From NCBI GenBank assembly GCA_026005075.1, contig BPKJ01000001.1, positions 620,001-684,000 on the forward strand: a DNA stretch of 64,000 nucleotides. The letters are read 5' to 3'. Numbering within the stretch: position 1 is the stretch's first letter; every line of letters begins with the position of its first letter. The notes under the pieces were generated by a model. It did no database searches. It saw only the letters and a program-made list of their open reading frames with translations, and was not told the origin of the DNA. This DNA is from Lysobacteraceae bacterium. Lineage in GTDB: Bacteria; Pseudomonadota; Gammaproteobacteria; Xanthomonadales; Xanthomonadaceae. A program made the translations under genes and the position numbers. Below are positions 52,822 to 63,659 of this stretch, piece after piece.

Positions 52822-55270
52822 GCGCCTGGCGGCGGGACGCCTCGGCGCGCGCCTCTGGCGGGGCGCCGCCCGGCGGAAGTTCGCTCAGGGTCTGCAGCGC
52901 GGCGCGTGTCTCCGGGGCCTGCGCGCCGAACCCGCGCTGCAGCGAAGGCAGCGCCTGCTCCACCCAGCCTCGGGCTTCGTCCGGCCGGCCCTGGGCGAGG
53001 CGAAGCCGGGCCATGGTGTGCTGCCAGATTGCATAGCGGGGGTGGTCCGGGCCGAGGCTGCGCAGCAGGACCTCGCCCGCGTCGTGCAGCAGCGCCTCGG
53101 CCTGTGGCAGACGCCCGGCAGCGAGCGCATTGCGGGCCCGGTTGTGCAGGACGATGCCGACCAGCGAGTGCCGGTCCCCGCGCGCGCGCCGCATGGCCTG
53201 CTCGGCCTGCGCGTAGAGCGTCTCCGCCTCGCCGTGCCGCCCCTGCGCCTCCAGCACGCTGGCAAGGCCATTGGCCGCGGTCGCGGTGTCCGCCGCGTCC
53301 TCGCCCAGACGCTCGCGGAAGATCCGCAGGGCCTGCTGGTAATGGGCGCGGGCCTCGTCCAGCCTGGCCGCCCCGCCCCGGCGCAGCAGGAAGGCCCCGA
53401 GGTTGCTGAGGTCGATGGCCAAGCCCACGCTGTCGCCGCCGAACAGCTGCTCGCTGAGGCGGACCATCTCTCGGCGGTGCTGCTCGGCGCGGTCGAGGTT
53501 GCCGGCCAGCGCCTCCGCGAGGGCGAGATCGGACAGGGTGATGGCCGTGCGCGCATCCCCCTCGCCCCACAGCTGGATCGCGAGCCGGTAGGCCTCGCGG
53601 AGCGGCGCGGCCGCGGCATCGCCTTGCTGCGCCTTGACCGCGAGGCGTCCGCTCAGGCGGTACCAGGTGTAGAGGAGTTCGGCATCGCCCGAACGCCCAA
53701 TCTCGGGCCACAGGTGCTGGAGCAGTTCCTGCGCGTCCCTGCCGCGATCGAGGTTCTCGAAGACCTCGACCCGCAGCATCGCCGTCCGCAGCGCCAGCGC
53801 CGAGGATCCGGCAAGCGGCCAGCGCCGGGCGACGGCGTCGATCGCCGCGGTGGCCTCGTCCCATCGCTCCAGATCGATCAGGGCCTGGGCCCGCTCCAGC
53901 TCGAGTCGATCGCCCGCCTCGGCGGGCAAGCCCACCCGGGCGGCCATGCGCACGGCCTCGGTACGTGTCTCGAGGGCGTCCTCCCACAGTTCGAGGTTGG
54001 CCTGCACCTCTGCCAGCCGGGTCAACAGGCGCAGCTTGACCTCGGGGTCCAGCTCGCGTTCCACGGTGCGCTGCGCGCTGCGGGCAAGCAGTTCGCGCAC
54101 GCTCATGCTCGCGCCTGGGTAGGTATAGGGGTCGGCCGCCTGGAAGGTGGCCAGCAGCAGCCCCGCGGTCTGCTGCGCGATGTCCCGCTGGCGCAGGGCC
54201 TCGCGGTACTGGATGGCAAGCTGGACCCCGAGCACCACCAGCGCCAGCGCGGCCCCGGCCACCACCGCCGAGACCAGCGCATGCCGGCGCATGGCGCACA
54301 GCATCCGGTAGCCCGTCGCCGTGGAGTACTCCTCCACCGGTTCGCCGGCAAGCCAGCGCTCCAGCGCCCGCGCCAGCTGGGCGGCACTGTCGTGACGCTG
54401 CTCGCGATCGACCCGGGTGGCGCGATCGATGACCGCGTCCAGCTCATCGCAACGAAGGCGGGACAGACCGGGCGGTGCGTTCATCCGCAGGGGCCGCAGG
54501 TCGGCACGCCCCGCCATCGCCTGCAACTGCCGCTTCAAAGGATTTGCCGTCGGCTCGATGCGGGTGAACCGGGTTTCCGCGATCAGCTCGTAGAGCAGCA
54601 CGCCGAGACTGAACACGTCGGTGCGGGTGTCGAGATCGGTCAGCCCGGCCGCCTGTTCCGGGCTCATGTAGCCCGGCGTGCCGGCCTGGCTCACCCCACC
54701 GGACTGGCTCATCGGGCGCGCAATGCCGAAGTCGATGATCTTCGGCTGAATGCGCCCCTCGACCTCCACCAGCATGAGGTTGGAGGGCTTGAGGTCGCAG
54801 TGGATCACACCGCGGCGATGGGCATGCTCGACACCGTGGCAGAACTCGATGAAGAGCGCGACCCGCTGCCGCGCGTCGAGCCCGCGCCGACGCACGAAGT
54901 CGATCAGCGTGCCGCCCTCGACGTGCTCCATCACGAAATACGGGGCACCGTCGTCGAGGGTGCCGGCATCGAAGAGCTGGGCGATGGCGGGGTGGCTCAT
55001 GCGCGCAAGGACCTGGCGCTCGAGCTGGAAACGGGACAACTCGACCGCGTCGAGGCGGCGTTCGCGGCAGACCTTGATCGCCACCTGCCGCTGCACCGGC
55101 TCGGTCTGGCTGGCGAGGTAGACCTCCCCCATGCCGCCCCGCCCGAGCAGGCCTTCGATGCGGTAGCGTCCGATCCGGAAGCCCGCGGAAAGCTGCGCTG
55201 ACGCGTCGGCCTGCGCCTGGACGCCGGTGTCCAGCCGCTCGGTCGGCTCGGTTTGGTTGCGACCCGTCAT
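52739..55270 (-). CDS. Serine/threonine protein kinase with TM helix and TPR-like C-terminal domain
   Basis: 843 aa. Kinase domain (about 35-305): GLLGRGGMGEVYLA glycine loop, the VAIK lysine (Lys66), catalytic loop HCDLKPSN (Asp159; Cys replaces the usual Arg of HRD), and KIIDFGIAR. A membrane helix (about 345-365, ALVSAVVAGAALALVVLGVQ) is followed by a long helical repeat region of TPR type (about 400-790; for example DEARAHYQQALRIFRERLGED). Membrane-bound kinase with a periplasmic or extracytoplasmic sensor. The last 50 or so residues are Arg/Ser/Ala-rich and overlap antisense to the cyclophilin gene. ATG 55270. Confidence 0.9.
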   Translation of the reverse strand: MTGRNQTEPTERLDTGVQAQADASAQLSAGFRIGRYRIEGLLGRGGMGEVYLASQTEPVQRQVAIKVCRERRLDAVELSRFQLERQVLARMSHPAIAQLFDAGTLDDGAPYFVMEHVEGGTLIDFVRRRGLDARQRVALFIEFCHGVEHAHRRGVIHCDLKPSNLMLVEVEGRIQPKIIDFGIARPMSQSGGVSQAGTPGYMSPEQAAGLTDLDTRTDVFSLGVLLYELIAETRFTRIEPTANPLKRQLQAMAGRADLRPLRMNAPPGLSRLRCDELDAVIDRATRVDREQRHDSAAQLARALERWLAGEPVEEYSTATGYRMLCAMRRHALVSAVVAGAALALVVLGVQLAIQYREALRQRDIAQQTAGLLLATFQAADPYTYPGASMSVRELLARSAQRTVERELDPEVKLRLLTRLAEVQANLELWEDALETRTEAVRMAARVGLPAEAGDRLELERAQALIDLERWDEATAAIDAVARRWPLAGSSALALRTAMLRVEVFENLDRGRDAQELLQHLWPEIGRSGDAELLYTWYRLSGRLAVKAQQGDAAAAPLREAYRLAIQLWGEGDARTAITLSDLALAEALAGNLDRAEQHRREMVRLSEQLFGGDSVGLAIDLSNLGAFLLRRGGAARLDEARAHYQQALRIFRERLGEDAADTATAANGLASVLEAQGRHGEAETLYAQAEQAMRRARGDRHSLVGIVLHNRARNALAAGRLPQAEALLHDAGEVLLRSLGPDHPRYAIWQHTMARLRLAQGRPDEARGWVEQALPSLQRGFGAQAPETRAALQTLSELPPGGAPPEARAEASRRQAPSRRSGCRPAGSAAAARSCRCRMRSCS

Positions 55271-55387
55271 GGTCGGCCCCCTGGTTGGCGTCCGCACGAG
55301 GGCGGTCACCACGGACCGCCGTCCATGGCCAAGCCTAATCGGCAGCGTCTTCCGAATCGAGCGCCGGCGGCAGCGGCGCGAGGCGGA

Positions 55388-55729
55388 TCAGCCCAGTTCG
55401 ACCTCGTCGGTGGTGAAGCTCTCCCCGCAGCCGCAGGCGGCGCGTGCGTTGGGGTTCTCGAACACGAACTCGTGGTTCAGTCCGCGGCGGACGAAGTCGA
55501 TGCGGGTGCCATCCACCCTGGCGAGGCTGTCCTCGTCCACCAGCACGCGCAGGCCGTCGATCTCGAACACGCGGTCCCGGGCGCCGACCTCGGTGGCCAC
55601 CTCCACCACGTAGCCCCAGCCGGAACAGCCGGTGCGGCGCACGCCGAAGCGCAGACCCACCGCCTCGGGGCGGGAGGCGAGGTATTGGCGGGCACGCTGC
55701 TGGGCGGCAGGGGTGAGGGTGATGGCCAT
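55388..55729 (-). CDS. IscA/ErpA-type iron-sulfur carrier protein
   Basis: 113 aa. The three conserved cysteines are in [10 protein letters not shown] (Cys35) and ACGCGESF (Cys99, Cys101). A-type carriers deliver Fe-S clusters to target apo-proteins. It is not inside an isc or suf cluster, so ErpA/IscA/SufA cannot be distinguished by context. Divergent from asnS. Confidence 0.93.
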   Translation of the reverse strand: MAITLTPAAQQRARQYLASRPEAVGLRFGVRRTGCSGWGYVVEVATEVGARDRVFEIDGLRVLVDEDSLARVDGTRIDFVRRGLNHEFVFENPNARAACGCGESFTTDEVELG

Positions 55730-55848
55730 GGGCGGTTCTCCTGCGCTGGGCGGGGCCGGCCAGGGGCCGGCCTGTTACCGGAAACGGGCCGGGTTTATCA
55801 TGCCCGGCCCTGCATCCAGATGGGTCCCGACGGACCCGGAGTTCAAGC

Positions 55849-57249
<1,401 letters not shown>

Positions 57250-57297
57250 ACCCCGCCGGCGCGTCGCCGCGCGAGCGTCCGGAAAGGAGCAGCGATC

Positions 57298-57594
57298 GTG
57301 AGCGCGCCGATGATGTTCCTGCTGCTGCTCACCACCGGCATGGCGGTGACCGGCGTTGCGGGCTACCTGATCTTCGGCCCGCTGAGCTACGTGCAGGCGC
57401 GCGACCGTGGTCTGCGCATCGGTCGGCATGCCTTCTCCCCGGCCTTTCTGGTCTGGATCGCGGGCGGGCGATTCCGCGCCCTCGGTGACCCTGCCATCAG
57501 CGGCCTGGCCACCCCGGCGCGCATCCTGTGCTGGTGCTTTCTGCTCGGCATCGCCGGAACCGGGCTGATCCTGCTGCCCGAGGCCCTGCGGTGA
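57298..57594 (+). CDS. Small membrane protein of unknown function
   Basis: 98 aa, GTG start with AAGGAG a few bases upstream. Two hydrophobic segments, one at the start (MFLLLLTTGMAVTGVAGYLIF) and one near the end (ILCWCFLLGIAGTGLILL), flanking a basic loop. I do not recognise a family. Overlaps the next small gene by four bases (GTGA), and both follow asnS. Confidence 0.65.
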   Translation: MSAPMMFLLLLTTGMAVTGVAGYLIFGPLSYVQARDRGLRIGRHAFSPAFLVWIAGGRFRALGDPAISGLATPARILCWCFLLGIAGTGLILLPEALR

Positions 57595-57896
57595 GCGTGG
57601 TCCGCAGCCAGTGGTGGGTGGCCAGCCTTGGCAGCACGCTGGTCTGGGCACGGCTCGACCTCTTGGAGGCGGGAACCGCCCGCGTCCTCGACTGCGATGG
57701 CCGCAGCCTGCCCTACGATTCGGAGGACAGCGCGCGCGCCGCCCTGCTCGACGCCGAGTTCCGCGCCTTCGACGGGCTGGACGAGGCCGACGCCGCCCAG
57801 CTCGGCATCGACCTTGCCAGCGTGCAGCCACCGCAGGGCGAGGACCTCGAGGCCCTGCGCGCGCAGATGGTGATCAAGCTGCCCCGCCGCCAGTAG
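57591..57896 (+). CDS. Conserved hypothetical protein
   Basis: 101 aa, soluble. GTG start overlapping the previous stop. Opens with VRSQWWVASLGSTLVWARLDLLEAG and is rich in Asp/Glu/Ala later (SEDSARAALLDAEFRAFDGLD). No domain recognised; the coupled position after a small membrane protein suggests a joint role. Confidence 0.6.
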   Translation: MSVVRSQWWVASLGSTLVWARLDLLEAGTARVLDCDGRSLPYDSEDSARAALLDAEFRAFDGLDEADAAQLGIDLASVQPPQGEDLEALRAQMVIKLPRRQ

Positions 57897-57938
57897 CCGC
57901 GGCAACCGGCCCCACTTCACCAGGTGCGCTGGCGCCGG

Positions 57939-57954
57939 GGCATGGGCTCATGCC
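57939..57954 (+). other. Short perfect hairpin upstream of thrA
   Basis: GGCATG (57939-57944) pairs with CATGCC (57949-57954) around GGCT; a second small stem (TGCTGC/GCAGCA, 57965-57979) follows. No threonine- or isoleucine-rich leader peptide is visible between these stems and thrA, so a classical attenuator is not supported. Function unknown. Confidence 0.3.
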
Positions 57955-58022
57955 TTCCCCTCTGTGCTGCGTCGCAGCATATGGTGCACACTCGGAAGCC
58001 CAACCCGTGCCTCGAGGCCACC

Positions 58023-60491
58023 GTGTCCCTTGCCATCGCTCCCGTTGCGCACAAGTTTGGCGGCTCCAGCCTGGGTGACGCCAAGCGCATCGCCCATGTC
58101 GCCGACGTGCTCACCGCGCGTTCCGATCCGGCCCAGGTCATCGTCGTCTCCGCCATGCAGGGCGTCACCGACGCGCTGATCCGGCTGGTCCGTGTGGCCA
58201 GCGAGGATGGCAGCACGGCGGAGGGCCAGCTGGACCTGCTTGCCGCGCGGCACCGGCAGACGGCGTTCCAGCTCCTCGGCGAGGCCCATGGCGAACTGGT
58301 CGAACGGCTGTGGCGCGACTGGAACGACCTGACCGCGGCGCTGCGGACCACCGCCCTGCTCGGCCATCCCTCCGCCGACCTGCTCGACTACGTGCAGGGG
58401 CTGGGCGAGGTCTGGTCGGCGCAGATCCTGACCGCCCTGCTCCGCGCCCGCGGCGAGGATGCAGGCTGGCTGGACGCGCGCGAGGTGCTGGTGGTCGAGC
58501 GTGGCCCGCTGGGTGTCGGTGTGGACTGGGCCCGCACCGGCGAGAGGCTGGCCCGCTGGCGCGAGCGGCAACCGCTGCCCGCACGCCTGGTGGTGACCGG
58601 CTTCATCGCCCGCACCTCCGACGGGCGGCCGACGACCCTCGGCCGCAATGGCAGCGACTACAGCGCCGCGATCTTCGCCCGCCTGTTCGGGGCCCGCGAA
58701 CTGCACATCTGGACCGACGTGGACGGCGTGCTGAGTGCCGATCCGCGACGGGTGCCCGATGCGGTCCTGCTGCCTGCCTTGAGCTACGAGGAGGCCTTCG
58801 AGCTCGCCTACTTCGGGGCCAAGGTGCTGCACCCGGAGACCATGAGCCCGCTGGTGAAACTCGGTACGCCGGTGTACGTGCGCAACACCTTCCGGCCCGA
58901 GCATGAAGGCACCCGGATCGGTCCCGACCCGGTCCCGGGGCCTGGTCCGGTCAAGGGCCTGACCATCGCCCCTGACCTTGCCCTGGTCGAGGTCATCGGC
59001 AGCGGCATGATCGGCGTACCCGGCACCGCGGAGAGGGTGTTCGGCGCCCTGCGTGCGGCCGGGGTGTCGGTGGTGATGATCGCCCAGGCCAGCTCGGAGC
59101 ACTCGATCTGCTGCACGGTGCGCGAGGCCGATGCGGCCCGCGCCGTGCAGGTCCTGCGCGAGGCCTTCGCCCGCGAGCTCGAGGCCGGGCTGATCCAGTC
59201 GATCACCGCGGAGGGCGGGGTGGCGGTGCTGGCCGCGGTCGGCGACGGCATGGCCGGACACCCCGGCACCGCCGCCCGGCTGTTCTCCGGGCTCGCCCGC
59301 GCCGAGGTCAACGTCCGCGCCATCGCGCAGGGCGGGACCGAGCGCAACATCTCGGTGGCGATCCGCCAGGAAGAGGCCACCCGCGCCCTGCGCGCCGTGC
59401 ATGCGGGCTTCTGGCTCTCGCCGCAGACCCTGAGCATCGGCCTGATCGGTCCAGGACAAGTGGGCAGCGAGCTGCTCGACCAGATCGCGGCCGCAGCCGC
59501 GCGGCTGCGTGCGGGCAAGCAGCTCGACCTGCGCCTTCGCGGCATCGCCGGCAGCACGCGGATGCATCTGGCCGAGCGCTGGGTGGACTGGCCCCGCTGG
59601 CGCAGCGCGTACGTCGAGTCGGGCCTGCCGGTCGACCTCGATGCCTTCGCCGCCCACATCAAGGCGCCGCACCTGCCGCACGCGATGATCATCGACTGCA
59701 CCGCCAGCGCCGAGGTCGCCCGCCACTACCCCCGCTGGCTGGCCGAGGGCATCCACGTCGTCACCCCGAACAAGCACGGCGGCAGCGCTCCCCTTGCGCA
59801 GTACCTCGCCACCCGCGCGGCCTGCACCCGGGCGCACTGGCGCTACGAGGCCACCGTCGGCGCCGGACTGCCGGTCATCGGCACCTTGCGCGATCTCATC
59901 GACACCGGTGACGAGGTGCACGCCATCGAGGGCATCCTCTCCGGAACCCTGAGCTACCTGTTCCAGCGCTACGACGGCTCGCGGCCGTTCTCGGAGCTGG
60001 TGCTGGAGGCGCGCAGCCGAGGTTTCACCGAGCCGGACCCGAGGGAGGACCTCTCCGGCATGGACGTGGCGCGCAAGCTGGTGATCCTCGCCCGCGAGTG
60101 GGGCCGCGAGATCGAGCTCGAGGATGTCGCTCTCGAGGGCCTCGTGCCCGATCCCCTCGCCCGGCTCGAGCGCGACGCCTTCCTCGAGCGCATCCACGAG
60201 CTGGACGCGCTCCTCGCCGACCGCATCCACGGCGCGCGTGGACGCGGCAAGGTGCTGCGCTTCGTGGCCCGGGTCGATGCCGAGGGGGCCCGCGTCGGCC
60301 TCGCCGAGCTGGACCAGGACCACGCCTTCGCGCACCTCAAGCCCACCGACAACGTCATCCAGTTCACCACCCGCCGCTACTGCGACAACCCGCTGGTCGT
60401 GCAGGGCCCGGGCGCCGGCACCGCGGTGACCGCGGCCGGCGTGTTCGCGGACCTGTTGCGCATCGCCCAGGCGCTGGGGGCGCAACCCTGA
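58023..60491 (+). CDS. thrA: Bifunctional aspartate kinase / homoserine dehydrogenase I
   Basis: 822 aa (E. coli ThrA is 820). N-terminal aspartokinase (HKFGGSSLGDAKRIAHVADVL, TLGRNGSDYSAAIFARLFG), two ACT regulatory domains (about 310-460), and C-terminal homoserine dehydrogenase (LIGPGQVGSELLDQI; GILSGTLSYLFQRYDGS; FTEPDPREDLSGMDVARKLVIL). First and third steps from aspartate to threonine and methionine. GTG 58023 has GAGG five bases upstream; an ATG at 57981 lacks a ribosome site. One-base overlap with thrB. Confidence 0.95.
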   Translation: MSLAIAPVAHKFGGSSLGDAKRIAHVADVLTARSDPAQVIVVSAMQGVTDALIRLVRVASEDGSTAEGQLDLLAARHRQTAFQLLGEAHGELVERLWRDWNDLTAALRTTALLGHPSADLLDYVQGLGEVWSAQILTALLRARGEDAGWLDAREVLVVERGPLGVGVDWARTGERLARWRERQPLPARLVVTGFIARTSDGRPTTLGRNGSDYSAAIFARLFGARELHIWTDVDGVLSADPRRVPDAVLLPALSYEEAFELAYFGAKVLHPETMSPLVKLGTPVYVRNTFRPEHEGTRIGPDPVPGPGPVKGLTIAPDLALVEVIGSGMIGVPGTAERVFGALRAAGVSVVMIAQASSEHSICCTVREADAARAVQVLREAFARELEAGLIQSITAEGGVAVLAAVGDGMAGHPGTAARLFSGLARAEVNVRAIAQGGTERNISVAIRQEEATRALRAVHAGFWLSPQTLSIGLIGPGQVGSELLDQIAAAAARLRAGKQLDLRLRGIAGSTRMHLAERWVDWPRWRSAYVESGLPVDLDAFAAHIKAPHLPHAMIIDCTASAEVARHYPRWLAEGIHVVTPNKHGGSAPLAQYLATRAACTRAHWRYEATVGAGLPVIGTLRDLIDTGDEVHAIEGILSGTLSYLFQRYDGSRPFSELVLEARSRGFTEPDPREDLSGMDVARKLVILAREWGREIELEDVALEGLVPDPLARLERDAFLERIHELDALLADRIHGARGRGKVLRFVARVDAEGARVGLAELDQDHAFAHLKPTDNVIQFTTRRYCDNPLVVQGPGAGTAVTAAGVFADLLRIAQALGAQP

Positions 60492-61501
60492 TGCCGGCGC
60501 CGCGGTTCGCCCGCGACCGCGCGCTGGCCTTCGCCCCGGCCAGCGTCGGCAACATCGGCGTCGGCTTCGACCTCCTCGGCCATGCCCTCGCCGGGCCCGG
60601 CGACTGGGTCGAGGTGCGGCGCACGGCCGAGCCCGGCGTCGTGCTCGCGCCCATCGAGGGCGCCGACCGCCCGCTGCCGCAGCGCGCCGAGGACAACACC
60701 GCCGGCGCGGCGCTGCTCTCCTTCCACACCGCGCTCGGCTGCCCGGGCGGCTTCGAGGCGCGCATCCGCAAGGGCATCCCGTTCGGCTCCGGCATGGGCG
60801 GCTCGGCCGCATCGGCGGTGGCCGCCGTGGTCGCGGCCAATGCCCTCCTGGAAGAGCCCCTGCCGAGGGAGGCGCTGTACCGCCACGCGCTCGACGGCGA
60901 GGCGGTGGCCAGCGGCAGCCGGCATGGCGACAACGTCGCCCCCATCCTCCTCGGTGGCGTCGCCCTGGCCGTGGGTGAGCGCCCGCCCCTGCGCCTTCCG
61001 GTGCCGCCCGAACTGCACTGCGCCCATGTGCACCCGCACTGCGCCATCGAGACCCGCAAGGCCCGCGCCGCGCTGGCCGGCGCCTACCGGCTCGACGCGT
61101 TCGTGCGCCAGAGCGGCCACCTCGCCCTGCTGCTGCTCGGCCTGACCCGCGGTGACCGGGAGCTCATCGCCGCGGGCCTCGACGATGGCCTCATCGAGCC
61201 GCGCCGTGCCGGGCTGATCCCGGGCTTTGCCGAGGTCAAGCGCGCGGCGCTGGATCACGGGGCACTCGGCGCCTCCATCTCCGGCGCCGGGCCATCGGTG
61301 TTCGCCTGGTGCTGGGGCCGGGCCGACGCCGAACGTGTTGCGCGCGCGATGCAGGCTGCCTTCCGCGGCGCCGGACTGGACAGCGACCGGCTGGTCTGCC
61401 CGGTGGATGCCCCCGGGGCACGGGTGCACGTGCCCGGGACCGACCTGGAACCGCCGCGGCCTGCACACTGCGAATCGGAGTCCCTGCCATGCGCTTCGTA
61501 A
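60491..61501 (+). CDS. thrB: Homoserine kinase
   Basis: 336 aa GHMP kinase. Motif 1 APASVGNIGVGFDLLGHAL, motif 2 KGIPFGSGMGGSAASAVAAVVA, motif 3 GASISGAGPSVFAWC. Phosphorylates homoserine. TGATG junction with thrA; its 3' end overlaps thrC by 13 bp. The three genes form one operon. Confidence 0.96.
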   Translation: MPAPRFARDRALAFAPASVGNIGVGFDLLGHALAGPGDWVEVRRTAEPGVVLAPIEGADRPLPQRAEDNTAGAALLSFHTALGCPGGFEARIRKGIPFGSGMGGSAASAVAAVVAANALLEEPLPREALYRHALDGEAVASGSRHGDNVAPILLGGVALAVGERPPLRLPVPPELHCAHVHPHCAIETRKARAALAGAYRLDAFVRQSGHLALLLLGLTRGDRELIAAGLDDGLIEPRRAGLIPGFAEVKRAALDHGALGASISGAGPSVFAWCWGRADAERVARAMQAAFRGAGLDSDRLVCPVDAPGARVHVPGTDLEPPRPAHCESESLPCAS

Positions 61502-62787
61502 GCACGCGCGGAACGGCCCCGCCGGTGTCGCTCTCCGAGGCCCTGAGCCAGGGCCTCGCCCCGGACGGCGGCCTGTACCTGCCCGAGTGCTGGCCCGCCC
61601 CCGAGCTCGACGGCCGGCCCCTCGGCCTGGTCGAGGCCGGCGTGCGCGTCCTGCGCGGCTTCTTTGCCGGGGACCGGCTCGAAGGGCAGCTGCCGTCCAT
61701 CTGCCGCGAGGCGCTGGACCTGCCCGCGCCGGTGGTGCCGACCCGCGACCCCGGGCTGTTCCTGCTCGAGCTCTTCCACGGCCCCACCGCCGCCTTCAAG
61801 GATTTTGCCGCCCGCTTCCTCGCCGCCTGCCTGGCCCGCCTGCGCCAGCCCGGCGATCCACTCCTTACCATCCTCGTCGCCACCAGTGGCGACACCGGCG
61901 GCGCGGTGGCCGCTGCCTTCCACCGCCGGCCCGGCTTTCGCGTCGTGGTGCTCTACCCGGACGGCAAGGTCTCGCCGCGCCAGGCGCATCAGCTGGGAGC
62001 CTTCGGCGACAACGTCCACACCTTCCGCGTCGCGGGCAGCTTCGACGACTGCCAGGCCATGGTGAAAGCGGCGCTCGGCGACCCCGCCCTGCGCGCACGC
62101 ATGGCGCTGTCCTCGGCCAACTCGATCAGCCTCGGCAGGCTGCTGCCGCAGATGAGCTACTACGCCGCCGCCGCATTGCGCTGGCAGGCCGTGCACGGCC
62201 GCCCGGCCCATTTCGTGGTGCCGACCGGCAACCTCGGCAATGCCCTCGCCGCGCTGCTGGCCCGCCGCCTCGGCCTGCCCATCGGCGAGGTGGTGCTCGC
62301 CACCAACGCCAACCGGGTGCTGCCGGACCTGCTGCGCACCGGCCGCTACCAGCCGCGGCCGTCGATCCCGACCCTCGCCAACGCGATGGACGTGGGCGCG
62401 CCGAGCAACCTCGAGCGCCTGCGCGCGCTGCACCCGGAGCTTGCCGACCTGCGCGCGCAGGTGCACGCCGACAGCGCCGACGATGCCACCATCCGCCGTG
62501 TGCTGCGGGAATCGGAGGCGCGCTACGGCACCGCGGTCTGCCCGCACACCGCCGCCGCCATCGCGGTCGCCGAACGCCTCCGCGCCGCCGGCCGCGGCGG
62601 TCCATGGATCGTCGCCGCCACCGCCCACCCCGCCAAGTTCGACACCGTGGTCGAACCCTGCCTCGGCCACCCCGTCGAGGTCCCCCCGGCGCTGGCGGCC
62701 CTGCTGGCGCGGCCGAGCCGGGCGCAGCCGCTTGCCGCCAGCCCGGCGTGCCTCAAAGCTGTACTCGCAACAGACCTGTCGGACTGA
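61489..62787 (+). CDS. thrC: Threonine synthase
   Basis: 432 aa PLP enzyme converting O-phosphohomoserine to threonine. The PLP lysine is in HGPTAAFKDFAARFL; further motifs are ILVATSGDTGGAVAAAF, ALSSANSISLGRLLPQMSYY and VPTGNLGNALAALLARR. Starts at ATG 61489 within the thrB end. Last gene of the operon. Confidence 0.96.
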   Translation: MRFVSTRGTAPPVSLSEALSQGLAPDGGLYLPECWPAPELDGRPLGLVEAGVRVLRGFFAGDRLEGQLPSICREALDLPAPVVPTRDPGLFLLELFHGPTAAFKDFAARFLAACLARLRQPGDPLLTILVATSGDTGGAVAAAFHRRPGFRVVVLYPDGKVSPRQAHQLGAFGDNVHTFRVAGSFDDCQAMVKAALGDPALRARMALSSANSISLGRLLPQMSYYAAAALRWQAVHGRPAHFVVPTGNLGNALAALLARRLGLPIGEVVLATNANRVLPDLLRTGRYQPRPSIPTLANAMDVGAPSNLERLRALHPELADLRAQVHADSADDATIRRVLRESEARYGTAVCPHTAAAIAVAERLRAAGRGGPWIVAATAHPAKFDTVVEPCLGHPVEVPPALAALLARPSRAQPLAASPACLKAVLATDLSD

Positions 62788-62827
62788 ATGCGCTCATCCA
62801 CATGTACAGCCGCTGCCGGCCATTTGC

Positions 62828-63619
62828 TCAGTGCCGCACGGAGAAGTCGAAGAAGCTGTCCGTCATCCCACTGAAAAAGCCGGGTACCTGAATCTTGCTG
62901 TTTGCGGTCACGATAGCGTATTCGCCCGCTGCCAGCGGATCGGCAGGTCGCATGCTGAAAATCACGAAACCGTCCGGCGCGCCTGCCTGATCGTCCAGCG
63001 GATTGGCGACCGTCGCCACGATGCGCTCCTTGACGAACCCTGTCGAGTAGCTCATGTAGCCGCCCCCAGTGGCAATTTCTCGCGTACCGTTCCGTCTGGG
63101 CTCCAGCCGGACCAGCGTCATGTAGGCCTGGGGCTGAGCGTTCTTCGGAACTGCAACGGTGAAGGAGACATCGCCCGAGTCCACCGCCAGCTGGGCGCTG
63201 GCGCCATTGAGAACCGCGTACTGCGCAACGCCTCCAAAGCCCATGGCTCGAGCCGCGGTGCGGAAGGTAGGGCGGAGGTAACGAAGCACGTGCACCTTGC
63301 CGTCGTGTTCAAGCAGGATCTGCTCGGGATCGAAGCGCTTCGAGGCCGCAGGCTGGGCACCCGCCTCACCTGCCTTGGCAATCATGGCCTCGAGCACGGT
63401 CTGGGGTACACCTTTCTTGTTCAGTTCGATGATCGCGTCGGGGGATGTATCGAACTCTGCCTGCGAGTTCTGAATCGCCATCACGACCGTACTTTCTGGA
63501 AGCCCGCTGGACAAAAGCTTCAGCACGGCCTCGTTATCCAGCTTGTCCGAGCAGGAGGCACGCTGTGACGCCAGCGCCATCACCACCACCATCACGATGG
63601 CAAGACTTCGGTTGAACAT
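62828..63619 (-). CDS. Exported protein of unknown function with helical N-terminal repeat
   Basis: 263 aa with a signal peptide (LAIVMVVVMALASQRASCS). Residues about 25-85 form a helical module (LDNEAVLKLLSSGLPESTVVMAIQNS ... FDTSPDAIIELNKKGVPQTVLEAMI) that I have seen in unrelated bacterial secreted proteins; the rest is beta-rich without a recognised fold. The DNA is clearly less GC-rich than the thr operon beside it. Next to a second gene of similar composition. Confidence 0.7.
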   Translation of the reverse strand: MFNRSLAIVMVVVMALASQRASCSDKLDNEAVLKLLSSGLPESTVVMAIQNSQAEFDTSPDAIIELNKKGVPQTVLEAMIAKAGEAGAQPAASKRFDPEQILLEHDGKVHVLRYLRPTFRTAARAMGFGGVAQYAVLNGASAQLAVDSGDVSFTVAVPKNAQPQAYMTLVRLEPRRNGTREIATGGGYMSYSTGFVKERIVATVANPLDDQAGAPDGFVIFSMRPADPLAAGEYAIVTANSKIQVPGFFSGMTDSFFDFSVRH

Positions 63620-63659
63620 GTGTGTGAATCTCCCCTTTGATCAGCCTTTCCCCATCGAC

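Noticed and set aside
57924-58022. Threonine attenuator before thrA
   Set aside because: Two small stems are present but no leader peptide rich in Thr or Ile codons can be read, so an attenuator is not supported.
57948-60812. Minus-strand ORF of 954 aa opposite thrA
   Set aside because: Shadow of thrA; composition and lack of motifs match an antisense frame.
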